Source: Macrothele yani (Eukaryota > Arthropoda > Arachnida > Araneae > Macrothelidae). From it: a stretch of DNA of 64,000 nucleotides. Position numbers and translations under genes: made by a program. This document shows, piece after piece, positions 54,106-64,000 of this stretch (position 1 is the first letter of the stretch; each line of letters starts with the position of its first letter). Below the pieces are notes generated by a model. The model was not told the DNA's origin, made no database searches, and saw nothing but the letters and a program-made list of their open reading frames with translations. Location of the stretch: assembly GCA_039090855.1 (NCBI GenBank), contig CM077027.1, positions 104,941,187 to 105,005,186 of the forward strand, written 5' to 3'.

Positions 54106-54896
54106 AGCAAAAACAGTCTTGTTGGGCCAGCACTGGGCCACTGCTGGCTGCCAGCACTATATTGTCTTCACACGAACCGTCAATAAAAATGTCCCGGCGG
54201 CCACCTGATGGGCCAGCAGCTGGCCAACAGTTGGCACCCCATCTGTTGTCAATGCAGGGCCATCAGTTATTCATCACAGGCTATGGCTTCCACAAACGGC
54301 CCTTAAAAGGCCCTGTAAGTACGCGACATAAATGATGGCTAGCCTAATGTAGTAGTGTGGTTCGTCAGTGTCACAGTAGTGGCAGCCGGCAATCAAGTGT
54401 TGCAACTGATGGCTTGCCGAAACTTCTCCGTCAATTTCCCAGTAGTAGTAAAAAAAAAAAGATAATCATAGTTCACCAAAAGCACACACACACACACAAA
54501 GCAAAAACAGTCTTGTTGGGCCAGCACTGGGCCACTGCTGGCTGCCAGCACTATATTGTCTTCACACGAACCGTCAATAAAAATGTCCCGGCGGCCACCT
54601 GATGGGCCAGCAGCTGGCCAACAGTTGGCACCCCATCTGTTGTCAATGCAGGGCCATCAGTTATTCATCACAGGCTATGGCTTCCACAAACGGCCCTTAA
54701 AAGGCCCTGTAAGTACGCGACATAAATGATGGCTAGCCTAATGTAGTAGTGTGGTTCGTCAGTGTCACAGTAGTGGCAGCCGGCAATCAAGTGTTGCAAC
54801 TGATGGCTTGCCGAAACTTCTCCGTCAATTTCCCAGTAGTAGTAAAAAAAAAAAAAAAGATAATCATAGTTCACCAAAAGCACACACACACACACA
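54106..54896 (+). repeat. 394-bp tandem duplication
   Basis: 54106-54499 and 54500-54896 are practically identical, from AGCAAAAACAGTCTTG to the (CA)n run. Visible differences are only in the length of the A run and of the CA run. The duplicated piece is the left end of the CCCAGC element minus its first three bases. Confidence 0.93.
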
Positions 54897-54975
54897 ACTG
54901 GTTCCCCCCCCCAACGAAACTCCTACACGATGTCACGGCGCTTAGGAAATTTGCTCAACAAGTCCATTAAATCGC

Positions 54976-55070
54976 CCGAAGGATCTGACTGGCATCGAAC
55001 AAAGGACTGCTTGTGCGCGAAGCGAATGCTCTAAGCACTGCACTAGTTTGCCATGCGTGCCCGTCCGCTT
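54976..55070 (-). other. tRNA-like remnant
   Basis: The minus strand shows CTAGTGCAGTGCTTAGAGCA (A-box region) and TTTGTTCGATGCCAG (B-box region). It differs from the SINE-A, SINE-B and TRIM heads. It may be another SINE remnant; no body is visible. Confidence 0.45.
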
Positions 55071-56020
55071 GGAGGTGAGCCTCTCTCTTGCGCGATGTGA
55101 AATTAAGGGTTCTCTTCTTAATTTCGCAATATTGCGAGTTCGTTTTCATAAGTGTACGTTTCATATAATTCATAAATTTATTTTTTCAACGTAACGATTT
55201 TTTTTATTTCCTTTAAGATTTTTTATTTACTTTAAGAGAGCTTCACTCACTTTCAACGAGTGTACCAACTTAAAGACGTTTTCCAAAGTTTTGTGCTGTC
55301 GTTGTAGTCTTGAAAAGCGATAGTTTAATTAATATATTTACACTTTCGTGTCACATTCTGTTACATTTTTAACGTTATATCTTTTTTCCATTGTCCGAAG
55401 CTACATTTGTTCTAAATAGGAATGGTATTTTATTTTACTTCCGGTTACTTTTAGCAGCGAATTCCTCCAATGTTGTGTGTATTCAACGTATGGACGAGCA
55501 CATTATATTCACATAGCGCTGCTTTTTCTTATTTTTCAAATACCAGATAATTTTGTGACGAAAATATCCATTTTGTATTCGTATAATTCCTTTTTTTTTT
55601 CCAACACAAAGATTTTTTAATGTCTTTTCGGGACTTCTGTTTGAAGCGGTTTAGTGTATGATGATTGTACAAAAATTATTTCTTGTTATACATGGGAATG
55701 GAGTGAGTGGGTTTCATGGTTCTTTGTATTTTTGATTCTTCGTGCGTTAGTACAGAAATTTTGCTACGAAATGAGTTTCTATAAATACACGAGATTAATT
55801 GATTACTTCTTACAGTTCATTAATTATTTATATAATTTTCCTCCGACAGTAATCTTCGTCGCTCGGCATTTTATTAGGAAATTAATCCGCCTCCTTATAC
55901 ATGGCCTTTTTTTCTAACATCCACTAACGCAAAACGATGTCGAGGGCTTCGTCTTCAACTAACTGGTACAACGAAAGACTGTGCACGTGTTGCTTCAGCG
56001 CATGCGCAGTCCTGTTGATT
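55071..56020. other. No recognised feature
   Basis: AT-rich interior of the CCCAGC element. An open frame at 55654-55917 is hydrophobic and unrecognised. Confidence 0.4.
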
Positions 56021-56434
56021 CAACCTCCTGTTGGGATTGCTTTGGTTGCCAGCTACGGGCCACTAGTAGCACTTCCATGGAGGCCCGTAGTTCACGGCGA
56101 TGTTGCAGGGCCATCAATGGCTGCCACTAACGGATCGCTACCGTACCGTGAGTGGCAGATTTCAGCCAGCAGTGGCCCATCACTGCCAGCTGGTGGCCAG
56201 CAGTTTTCCAACACTTGTATTTTTGCTGGGATAGAGGATCAGAAGAAAGCTGTTATCACTAGTAACATGTTTAGGGTCGATACTACTGAGATGAGAGGGG
56301 TGAAGGAATTGTATTTCCTTAGCTTTCCCAAAATTCGGCCGCTACGTGAGCATTTCTGTCTGGGAAGCACAGAAATGTTTTTACGTCATTTGATTCAGGT
56401 GTTCGAACGCCTAACGGGTTAAAAAATAAAAAGG

Positions 56435-56544
56435 TGTGACGTACTACAGAGGTGAAAACATGTGTCATGACGACAAATCTGCAGCAAGACATTCTGTACG
56501 CGTAACTCAGTTCGATTCCCGTCTCGGACAAACTTGTGTTTTCA
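56435..56544 (+). repeat. Solo LTR of the TRIM family, tRNA part deleted
   Basis: Starts TGTGACGTACTACAGAGGTG, like the 3' LTR of TRIM copy 2 (TGTGACGTACTAGAGAGGTG), and ends CTTGTGTTTTCA like copy 3. Between these, GCGTAACTCAG joins directly to TTCGATTCCCG, so about 40-50 bp from the D loop to the T loop are missing. There is no primer-binding site or second LTR nearby. AAGG occurs on the left flank and three bases past the right end. Confidence 0.78.
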
Positions 56545-57714
56545 GAAAAGGTTATCTGCGAAAAATTGTTGTTCACAAAATCTATCAATAACGCAATTAT
56601 GCTTCAGACAGTCTCGTATCTTGTGAAAGCGAGACAAAAAAGGATGGATGTGCTGTTAAGGACAAAGATATTACGCATAACTTATTTCTCAATGAAATCA
56701 TTTTTAGTAATTGATTTCAAGATTTCAGGGAAACAGAAGCCGAAGAATTTTATAAGTATGCAACATTGTTATATTTCTAACTCCGTCCTTCAAGAACACT
56801 GGCTTGCGACATTTTCTTACAGAAAAAAGTGCACAAGAAGCTTATAATATTCCGCAATTTTGGGGGGTTGAGGAAAATAGATTAATAAAACTGTTAAGTA
56901 TCCAATTAATGAAAGTGAAAGAAATGGAAGCTTGGAACAAGTTTATCGTAATGAAATGGGTTAAATGAAATAAAAAAGGAAAATAATGATTCCATTGCAC
57001 TCTTGAGTATAATGCATATGTATTTCGACAAAAATCAATAAAATGCAGAATGATCTAGAATATGGAGCCACTTAGAACTTTAAAAAAATCCGATAGCGAC
57101 AAGGATACCGTGAGCTTTTCCCAGCTGTTTTATGAGTTACTGCACTGGGGAGTATTAGAAAAAAAAAACTCTTTATCTGGTTCTTCTGATTCTAATGCCA
57201 GGTGCGTCGGAACTATTTTTTGACAACGGGGGCATGTTTTTAGGATATGCATTTTTTGGGTAAATCATAAAACGTAGATGATGCTGTTGTAGAACAAGAC
57301 GTGACGACGTCATTTGAGAGTGCGACCGATAAAACAATTTTGTCGATAAAATCTAAAGTAATATTGCACTTGAACTTTTTATCTACATTATGGGGTGTTT
57401 TGATATGAAATGTTTTACTCATATTATAAACGATGTCAAACCGTATTGATTTGGACTCCTCCTCATTAGTATGAATTCCACAAGAACTGTAACATACATC
57501 AAATGTTTTTTCACAAGAACTGTAATTAGTCTTTCGACATACACATCAAACGGCATACGCATAAAAATATGTCTCATTCCTTTAACCCCCTCCGGTTTCA
57601 CTTTCTTTCTTGAAAGAAAGACTAATTTTATTATACTTAAATGAATTATGAACTGTTTCTGTTCTTCTTATAAAAAGATAAATTTTAGGAGTTTCAGGAT
57701 AACTGTATTTTAAT
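56545..57714. other. No recognised feature
   Basis: AT-rich sequence. CACAAGAACTGTAA occurs twice near 57478-57530. Open frames have no domain. Confidence 0.4.
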
Positions 57715-58085
57715 AAGGCTGGTAGTTCGTGAGACAATTCTTTTTTCTCATACTGATAACTACAAAACTGGTATTTCGTGAGACGATTGTTATTTCTCAT
57801 ACTGATGATTGCAAAACTGGTACTTCGTGAGACGGTTGTTTCTTCTCATACTGATAACTACAGAACTGGTACTTCGTGAGACGGTTGCTTTTTCTCATAC
57901 TGATAGCTACAAAACTGGTACTGCGTTAGAATGCTGTTTTTTCTCATACATCTGATAACTATAAAACTGATACTTCGCGAAACGTTTGTTTTTCTTTATA
58001 CTGATAACTACAAAACTGGTGTTTCGTGAGGTGTTTGTTTTTTCTTATAGTGATAACTACAAACCCGGTACTTCGTGAGACCTTT
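57715..58085. repeat. About 49-bp tandem repeat, seven to eight copies
   Basis: Units contain GATAACTACAAAACTGGTAC, TTCGTGAGACGGTTG and TTTTTTCTCATACT. Divergence is moderate, with small indels in the T run. Confidence 0.9.
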
Positions 58086-60260
58086 TTTACATTATTTAGA
58101 AGCGAGGAAATTTAACTCCCCTCTGGATGGCGTTAACAATTCAGAGTTCTAAATGGTTAATAATTAAAATAAAAAATAACAATAATTTTATTTCAGAAGA
58201 AATTTGAAATGGTAGGAAATGAAGAAACTCAAATATTTAACAGATTTCCAATTAGGTTCATTACTAAAAAAGAAGAAAGGCGAGGGGAGAAATGTGGCGC
58301 TTCACACACGCACGCGAATGTGTACGGGGGCAACTGCCCCCTCTACGCCCGCGATTCCAACGCCGCGGTCCAATACTGAAGAGCATTTCTTTTATACTTT
58401 ACCAAAAGTTGACATATCGGGATACAGAAATGCATGTTAATCGCACCCTAATAAAAAGTCCTAGAAAACGAAATGGTGGAAATATAATACGTTTTATACT
58501 TCCTCTCCGATATGTTACATATTCTAAGCTTTCAATTGCAGTAGTTTTAAATGATTATTGATATGTATCTCCTAATGTTCGTAGTGAACTTCGCATATTG
58601 TTGCGCCTCCCTAGGGGTTTTTTCACATTAATTTAATGGTAGCACTTATGGATGAGCTGAACTTCCCGGGATACCACAAACAACATTAGTTTTAACAAAT
58701 CGAAACGTGCGAGCCTGTTGACCTGTTGAAGGCAGTGATTGATAGTGCATGTAATTAATCTAAACAAACTTAGCATTTACTGGCATTTACAAATAAGCTG
58801 CGAGCATTACTAGCACAATACGCACTTACATTTACGGTACGATTATTTACGTATTTTATGAAGCCGGGTTTTCGATGTTCACAGTTCGCTTCGACCAACA
58901 TGATAATTTATAATAGATCACACAGTCCAATGATCGATTCCGTCACAGGTATGTACAGTATAACTTTAGTCTCTGACCCGATTGTAAATAACTTCCTCGC
59001 AGGAAAACAGCCAACAAATAAATAGTTCCGCTTACGGACCTATTGAATTGATAATTTAAAGATAATCCACAGCCGCACACATGAACAGCACATTTGCCAA
59101 TTCACCACGATTCATACAGTGGTTTCGAGGTGGTCACCGTTGCAACATTTTTACACACTTTAGCGATCGAGTTGGACGTTTTTCTCTTCTTCGGTAGTCG
59201 TTTTTTCCCATGGCCGGAGGTGGCATGCAGCTTGCCAAACACAAAACATGTACATGCCAGAGCGTTGGACAAGATGGAAGGGTCACACCCTGCGACCCCT
59301 CTTTTGGCTCATCTCATCGTGAATGCGACAAGACAGTAGGAGAGGATAACCTCTGTTGTTGTAACTTGTCGTTCCTCCTGGTCATTGTGCTGGTCACTCC
59401 TTGTACGCAAGAAACAACGCAAGTATTTCTTTACCGTTAATTCTCCGGAGTTGCTGCAAAGGAAGACATGTCTTCTACATCGTTAATTTATTGGTCTGAG
59501 GACGCCGCCGGCTTCTCTCTCCCGGGTCTCGGGACAGCAACTGATTCTCCTCTTTTGCAGATTCCAGCTCACACGGGTACTTGAGATCCCTTTGCATTCT
59601 CTTATTATCTCACATTACGAGCTTAAGTGATATCTGAGCTCCCATTTTACCATAAATTGCTGTGCAAACGACGCAACAGGGAGTCAATGCCATTGAAAAC
59701 CCTTTCAGGCTTAGAAACATGTCTACTTCTTGTCGTAATCGACTCTGAGTTTCGATAGTGTTTTCTCCTCATCCCTAACCACGCAAGACGAGAAAACCTG
59801 CTTGGCTGGTAACTACTTTTAATGATACCTTTCTTTCACACTGAAACCCAATCCGAGCACGCAAATAAATTAGCTGTTAATTAATCGACCTGATTGGGCA
59901 TGTATATTCTACCTAAAAGTAATGGGGCTTAGATCGTAAGAGTGTATTTTACTTCTATAACAATTACGTGCATTAGAATATCTCCAGCCAGGGTAAAAGA
60001 ATCGAACTTACTGTTTAACGAACTATTTGCTTAATTGTTCTACTCACGAAAAGTTTAAATCGGCATATGCCGCTGAGTGCGAAAACGTTTAAATAAGAAG
60101 TAGTGAAATTTGCATAAGAAAACAGAAACTCAAAAGGAAGGTTTTTTAGATGTATACTTCACCATGCTTTTCTCCTTATCTGATACAAACAAAATTCTCT
60201 ATCTGTCTCATACAAACATACCTTTCTTCCTATTTACAAAATGAACTGAAAAGCCTTTCT
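58086..60260. other. No recognised gene
   Basis: Near 58280-58380 a GC-rich patch contains GGGGGCAACTGCCCCC, a perfect short hairpin. Frames at 58219-58440, 58292-58561, 59094-59339 and 59210-59440 overlap each other and have no recognised domain. Confidence 0.35.
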
Positions 60261-60263
60261 GAC

Positions 60264-60545
60264 CTCAGTGATATTTCAGACCTCAGTGATATTGCCGATT
60301 CATGTCAACGAAGGTGTTGTGCGCCGAGTAAGACAGATGCAGCGATGATATTTTTAATTAAATTTTCGTCAGAGATGACACAGTGTTCACAGGAAGACAG
60401 GTGCAGTAATAATATTTCCGATTACATATCTGTTAGCGAATATACCCGTATAGCGACCTGATGCATATGCAGTAAAGATATTTCCTGTTCTATCCTTGTC
60501 GGCGAAGAAAAAGTTTCCACACAAAGACAGATACAGTAAGCAGAA
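60264..60545. repeat. Degenerate repeats with AGACAG(A/G)TGCAG
   Basis: AGACCTCAGTGATATT is doubled at about 60264-60297. Next come four spaced motifs of the type AAGACAGATGCAG...GATATTT with a period of about 65 bp. Confidence 0.6.
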
Positions 60546-60639
60546 ACACATCATACACACACCTATTACCCTCTTCCGTTACCACACATTTATACCTTGT
60601 AGGTGCAAAATATTAGGACCACCGAGTTATCATTGTATA

Positions 60640-60880
60640 GTCCTCCGTAAGCCTCCAGTACTGTGGCCGTGCAATGAAGCACAAATAGGCTCCAGATGTC
60701 TCAGAAGCTGTCCACTGTTATGCCGCACCATACCTGTATAAGTGCAGCCCCCCAGCCCTCCAGTGTCCGTAGTGGAGGGATGTATACGTTCCAGATGCCG
60801 ATCCACATTTTCCCATATGTTCGATTGGATTCATGTCGGGGAACATGGGCGACCATGGGAAAATGTGGAAATCATTCTCG
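60640..60880 (-). pseudogene. Tc1-like transposase C-terminal remnant
   Basis: The minus strand shows SPMFPDMNPIEHMG, resembling the third catalytic motif of Tc1 transposases (PDLNPIEHLWD). It is followed by a tail of about 60 codons broken by stops. Neither Asp motif is present. Confidence 0.5.
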
Positions 60881-60891
60881 TGTTTCTCTGG

Positions 60892-61235
60892 CTAGTCCTG
60901 GACGACACGGGACTTATGACATGACGCATTTTCTATTTGGAACATCCCATATTGTTCTAGAATTCCATAACAAGGCTGAGCCGCTTTAAAATGTATAGTT
61001 TCAAAGGTTGGATACAGAAAAAAACAAGAGAGGAAAGCAGATATTGAAATTTTTTTTCAGCCTTGCTATGTTAACGGTACATAGTCCTAGAGGACACGGG
61101 ACTTTTGATACGACGCATTTTCTATTTGTAACACCACATATTGATCTAGAACCACATAGCAGGGCTGAAAATGTATTGTCTCCAAGATTGAATTGAGCGA
61201 AATACAGAGAGGAAAGCAGGTAATTAATAAATTCA
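60892..61235 (+). repeat. Two direct repeats of about 155 bp
   Basis: AGTCCTGGACGACACGGGAC...ACGCATTTTCTATTTGGAAC at about 60892 recurs at about 61083 as AGTCCTAGAGGACACGGGAC...ACGCATTTTCTATTTGTAAC. The similarity continues through GGAAAGCAG. Confidence 0.8.
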
Positions 61236-62043
61236 GAATACTGTGGAGTGAACAGAAATTGACTTCAAGAAATGCTCGACAAGCATGAAGTGAGAACAAA
61301 TCCCTTGACACTAACAAAATTAAATTGCGAACTTCAATTTAGAAATTTAAACACATCATTGCAGGATTTTTATAATTTCTGGTAGCGATGTTTTTTTTTC
61401 TGAAGTTGGAAAATCTGTTTGCTGTTACTTCATAAATAATGTATATCAGAACGTATGCATTTTTGCAAATGTTCTGTTATGATAACTCCTGCCTGGAATA
61501 TGATTCAAAGAAATTTTTTTGCCGATTCCGATATGAAAAACAGGAAATGAAAATTGTCGATCGGATATAGGATACACACTTTCTAAGCTTCGAAAGTGAT
61601 GGAAATAAAACCAAGTTTCGCGGTGAGGGCATGGAACTTTATTTAGTGCTCGCAAAAATTTCGTTGAGTTGGAAAGGAAATTAAATACTTTCGGGAACCA
61701 AATGCGTATAAAAACATGTCATTTGAGCTGATGGAAGTCTCTGGGATTTGGCGAACATTTCTGTGACAGTTTGCTGTGGCAGGGAATTGAATTACACTTC
61801 ACTGCGGTCAGAGTGCCTATGAGTTTCTTTGCCAGACGAAGGTGTTACTATTTCCTTTATTTGTTTTGAAAAATAATTTTAATTATTTTTCGTAAGGGTA
61901 AGCGAAGGGCAATTGAAAACAATATTTTCTATCTGAATATTTAAATTCGCTGTCAGTGTGATTGGATGTCAGGATTTTATACGTGACTCAGATAAGTTGC
62001 ACTGACACAACGAGCAAGATTTTAATCACGCCCTCTGAACATA
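61236..62043. other. No recognised feature
   Basis: AT-rich sequence with one short frame (61446-61655, minus) lacking any domain. Confidence 0.4.
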
Positions 62044-63277
62044 CACTATATAAACAAAATTCACCGAATACCTAGAAAAGAAACACAACAGAGCACTTAT
62101 TGACATACATTAGTACGGTGTCGGTCCATCTTTGGCCTTGCACTAACCGTTCGAGACATGCTTTCCACAAGGTTTTGGAAAACAGCGATAGGTATGCGCT
62201 TCTATTCAGTACATAATGCTGCCGCTAACTGCTTCGTAGTAGTAGGCCTTGGTTCCAAACTTCTTATGTGGCGCTCTAATCCATCCCATAGGTTCTCTGT
62301 GGGATTAAGATCAGGGCTCTGTGCTGGCCGATCCACACACGATACGGAATTATCGTCAAACCACGCCGTGATAGTCCTTGCATTATGGCTCGGTGCATTA
62401 TCCTGATGGTACTAACAAGGCTAGGCTCCATAGTATTGACACAGAGTTGGTAAGGCAAAATTGCCCAGAATATCAATGTAGACGTGCTGGTTAACAGGTT
62501 TATCCACGGTAACCAATGGCCGGGACCATACCACGAAAAACACTCCCACACGAGTACACTGCCAGCACCAAACTTGACTGTAGGAACAGTACACTGTGGT
62601 AAATAGCGTTCCCCATGCTGCCACCATACCCCCACACGGCTATCAAACTGATGGATCGTATATCTGGATTTATCAGTCCATAGGACTCGTTTCCATTGAT
62701 CTACGGTCCACGATAAATGTTCTTTACACCATGCTAAACGACAAGTAGCATTCCGAGTGGAGATGAAAGGTTTATGAGCAGCCGCACGACCACGGTAACC
62801 CATGGAATGAAGTTCTCTGCGAATGGTACGTGTACATACCGAGATTCCAGCATTTTTACTCACCTGTACACTGATTTATTTGCAGTACTCCGTCGATTAG
62901 CTGTTACGACTCCCCTGAGTGTTCGACGTCTTCTATTACTCATTTTCTTTGGTCTGCCGGAATGTTTTGCTGCTTCAGGCACGCCATGTATCTTCCAATT
63001 ATTCAGTACATCCAAAACAGTTGACTTGGGTATGTTTAAACACCTCTCGGTTTTTGTTATGGACAACCTACCAATATAACACTCAACAATCTTTCCTTTC
63101 TCAAAGTCAGTTCTCTCCCGCCGCGACATTTTCACTCAACCTCACATTGCGTTATGATCGCGGTCAGTTGCAGGCATGTTTTTATACCGTTTGAAGCTGT
63201 ACCGCGCGTTTTTACAACGCAGCGGATCCGTTCATTAGCTTTTGAAGGGGTGTACGGTGACTTCTGTCAATACGGTG
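62044..63277 (-). mobile_element. Tc1-like transposon (family T1), copy 3, most complete
   Basis: Ends CACTATATAAACAAAATTCA at 62044 and, inward from 63277, CACCGTATTGACAGAAGTCA. TA flanks lie at 62042-62043 and 63278-63279. At 1234 bp with no insertion, it shows the unbroken structure of the family. Confidence 0.9.
62110..63135 (-). pseudogene. DD34E Tc1 transposase, two main frameshifts
   Basis: MSRRERTDFEKGKIVECYIG starts the helix-turn-helix region, open to about 62860. A shift by one base near 62875 leads into an open frame of 195 codons. This carries RTIRRELHSMGYRGRAAAHK and the first Asp in LWTDKSRY (Lys replaces the usual, non-catalytic Glu). A second shift lies near 62560. The second Asp is in HQDNAPSH and the Glu in SPDLNPTENLWD, with 34 residues between. 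The stop is at 62110. All catalytic residues are present. Confidence 0.88.
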
Positions 63278-63636
63278 TATATAGTGTGGGTGTGTGTCAA
63301 AAAATGACATAATTATGCTGCACTTTCCTGTTCACTAGTGAACATATAACTTTCCCTTTATAATTCGCATTAAAAAATTAAAAAGAAAACTAAAACAAAA
63401 ACAAAGCGGCTTTCTATTGCAGAGGATTAAAAACGCGTTGTAAGATGATCCCATGTACTGTCCTCAACTTTTGTTGATGAAGTTTTACTGGAAGGTTAAT
63501 GATACCCGTGCCTGGTGACGAGGACCACCCTAGAGTGTGTGGGGCCCCAGGTAAATATTTTTTGCAGGGATCCTGTTAACATAAAAACAAATTGATCAAA
63601 AATGTACTGCAAAATTCATGAGTCTATGTGAAGAAC

Positions 63637-64000
63637 ACTATATGGATAAAAGTGATTGGACACTGTAAGTAAATAGAAAAACGGTATTGTATTTACATCA
63701 GTAGGGGCCAGGTCTTCCATTTAAAGAGATTACAGTAGCCAACCGTCGAGGTAAACGTTCTACAAGTCCATGGAGTACGGAGAGCGGGATCTTCCTGCAT
63801 TCCGCCTTGAGTACATAAACCGACTCTGTCAGTGAATAAGGCCGTGTTGGTCTATATCTCATCCGTCGTTCAAGTTCATCCCATGGGTGTTCAATGGGAT
63901 TGAGGTCCGGGCTCTGGGCAGGACAGTCCATCCACGAGACGTGATTTTTCTCATACCACTTCATTGTAGCCCCGGAAACATGATAGGTGGCATTGTCGTT
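63637..64000 (-). mobile_element. Tc1-like transposon, cut by the window end
   Basis: The left end near 63637-63670 reads TATATGGATAAAAGTGATTG followed by GACACTG. The rest lies beyond the window. Nothing is recognised between 63280 and this end. Confidence 0.8.
63698..64000 (-). CDS. Tc1 (DD34E) transposase C-terminus, open to the window edge
   Basis: The minus-strand frame is uninterrupted from the edge to the stop at 63698 (LNGRPGPY). It includes the second catalytic Asp (NDNATYH, codon 63995-63997) and the Glu (PDLNPIEHPWDEL, 63890-63892), 34 residues apart. The first Asp and the DNA-binding domain lie outside. With no lesion in 100 codons this may be a better preserved copy than the rest. 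Whether the whole gene is intact cannot be told here. Confidence 0.8.
   Translation of the reverse strand, partial: NDNATYHVSGATMKWYEKNHVSWMDCPAQSPDLNPIEHPWDELERRMRYRPTRPYSLTESVYVLKAECRKIPLSVLHGLVERLPRRLATVISLNGRPGPY

Larger units (their letters stand above)
54103..56231. mobile_element. Element with CCCAGCAAAAA ends and GGCCAGCA-rich subterminal repeats
   Basis: The left end CCCAGCAAAAACAG and, inward from 56231, CCCAGCAAAAATAC form inverted termini. About 200 bp inside each end are rich in TGGGCC, CCAGCAG and GGCCA motifs in mirrored order. The flanks AAAGAAT and ATAGAGG correspond to an unoccupied site near 10770-10785 in the paralogue, fitting a short AT target duplication. There is no transposase. 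The superfamily is not recognised. Confidence 0.6.
53925..56418. mobile_element. TTAA-type element, paralogue of the 8.8-10.9 kb copy
   Basis: The left arm GATTAACACTAATCCTTCGT with one satellite monomer and ATGAACCTAA, and the right arm ATACTACTGAGATGAGAGGG...GGCCGCTACGTGAGCATTTC, match the arms at 8985-9030, 10630-10700 and 10810-10945. It ends CCTAACGGG followed by TTAA at 56419-56422. The left terminus was not located. Another DNA element is inserted in the middle. Confidence 0.68.

Noticed and set aside
54051..54602. Two overlapping frames rich in Pro and Ser at 54051-54335 and 54357-54602
   Set aside because: They are frames through the mirrored GGCC-rich end of a DNA element and repeat with its tandem duplication.

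Overview
The window reads as non-coding, repeat-choked DNA from an animal nuclear genome. It is AT-rich and holds no intact host gene, rRNA or operon. Nearly everything recognisable is a mobile element: Tc1 and mariner DNA transposons, RTE-type LINE fragments, tRNA-derived SINEs, a Polinton integrase, satellites and short LTR elements. The mix and the transposase types suggest an arthropod with a large genome, perhaps a chelicerate. The species cannot be decided from the sequence.

Layout. 0-6.6 kb: Polinton integrase remnant, RTE reverse transcriptase remnant, a gag-like ORF broken by two SINEs, and two RTE pieces back to back. 6.8-7.6 kb: a 36-bp minisatellite. 8.7-12.8 kb: one old RTE copy cut apart by a TTAA-flanked element carrying about 36 copies of a 46-bp satellite, then by a Tc1 element and a SINE. 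13.9-15.4 kb: a decayed Tc1 and a SINE head. 17.3-19.3 kb: a LINE tail and a regular array of a CTCF-like motif. 20.6-26.4 kb: two copies of one DD34E Tc1 family, one holding a short LTR element, the other a SINE and an internal rearrangement. 28.2-36.2 kb: a decayed Tc1, a second short LTR element split by a SINE, a DD36E element with another Tc1 nested inside, and a further Tc1. 36.2-42.3 kb: mostly empty, with a possible exon and old SINEs. 42.5-53.2 kb: SINEs, an RTE 3' end, three mariners, a Tc1 and a third short LTR element. 53.9-56.5 kb: a paralogue of the 9-kb TTAA element, a 394-bp tandem duplication and a solo LTR. 57.7-64 kb: small tandem arrays and Tc1 copies, the last running off the edge.

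Most striking are three complete miniature LTR retrotransposons (about 490-590 bp) plus one solo LTR. Each complete element has LTR pairs of matching length (about 150 or 162 bp), a 4-bp target duplication, a 12-base primer-binding site matching the 3' end of tRNA-Lys, and a purine tract. Each LTR contains a sense-oriented tRNA-like sequence with A-box and B-box elements. The layout parallels plant Cassandra elements, whose LTRs carry 5S rRNA sequence, but here the embedded RNA gene is a tRNA. No element encodes a protein, so they would depend on an autonomous partner not seen here.

The second notable structure is the 17.68-19.21 kb array. Eleven CTCF-core-like motifs lie about 150 bp apart in a three-monomer higher-order repeat.
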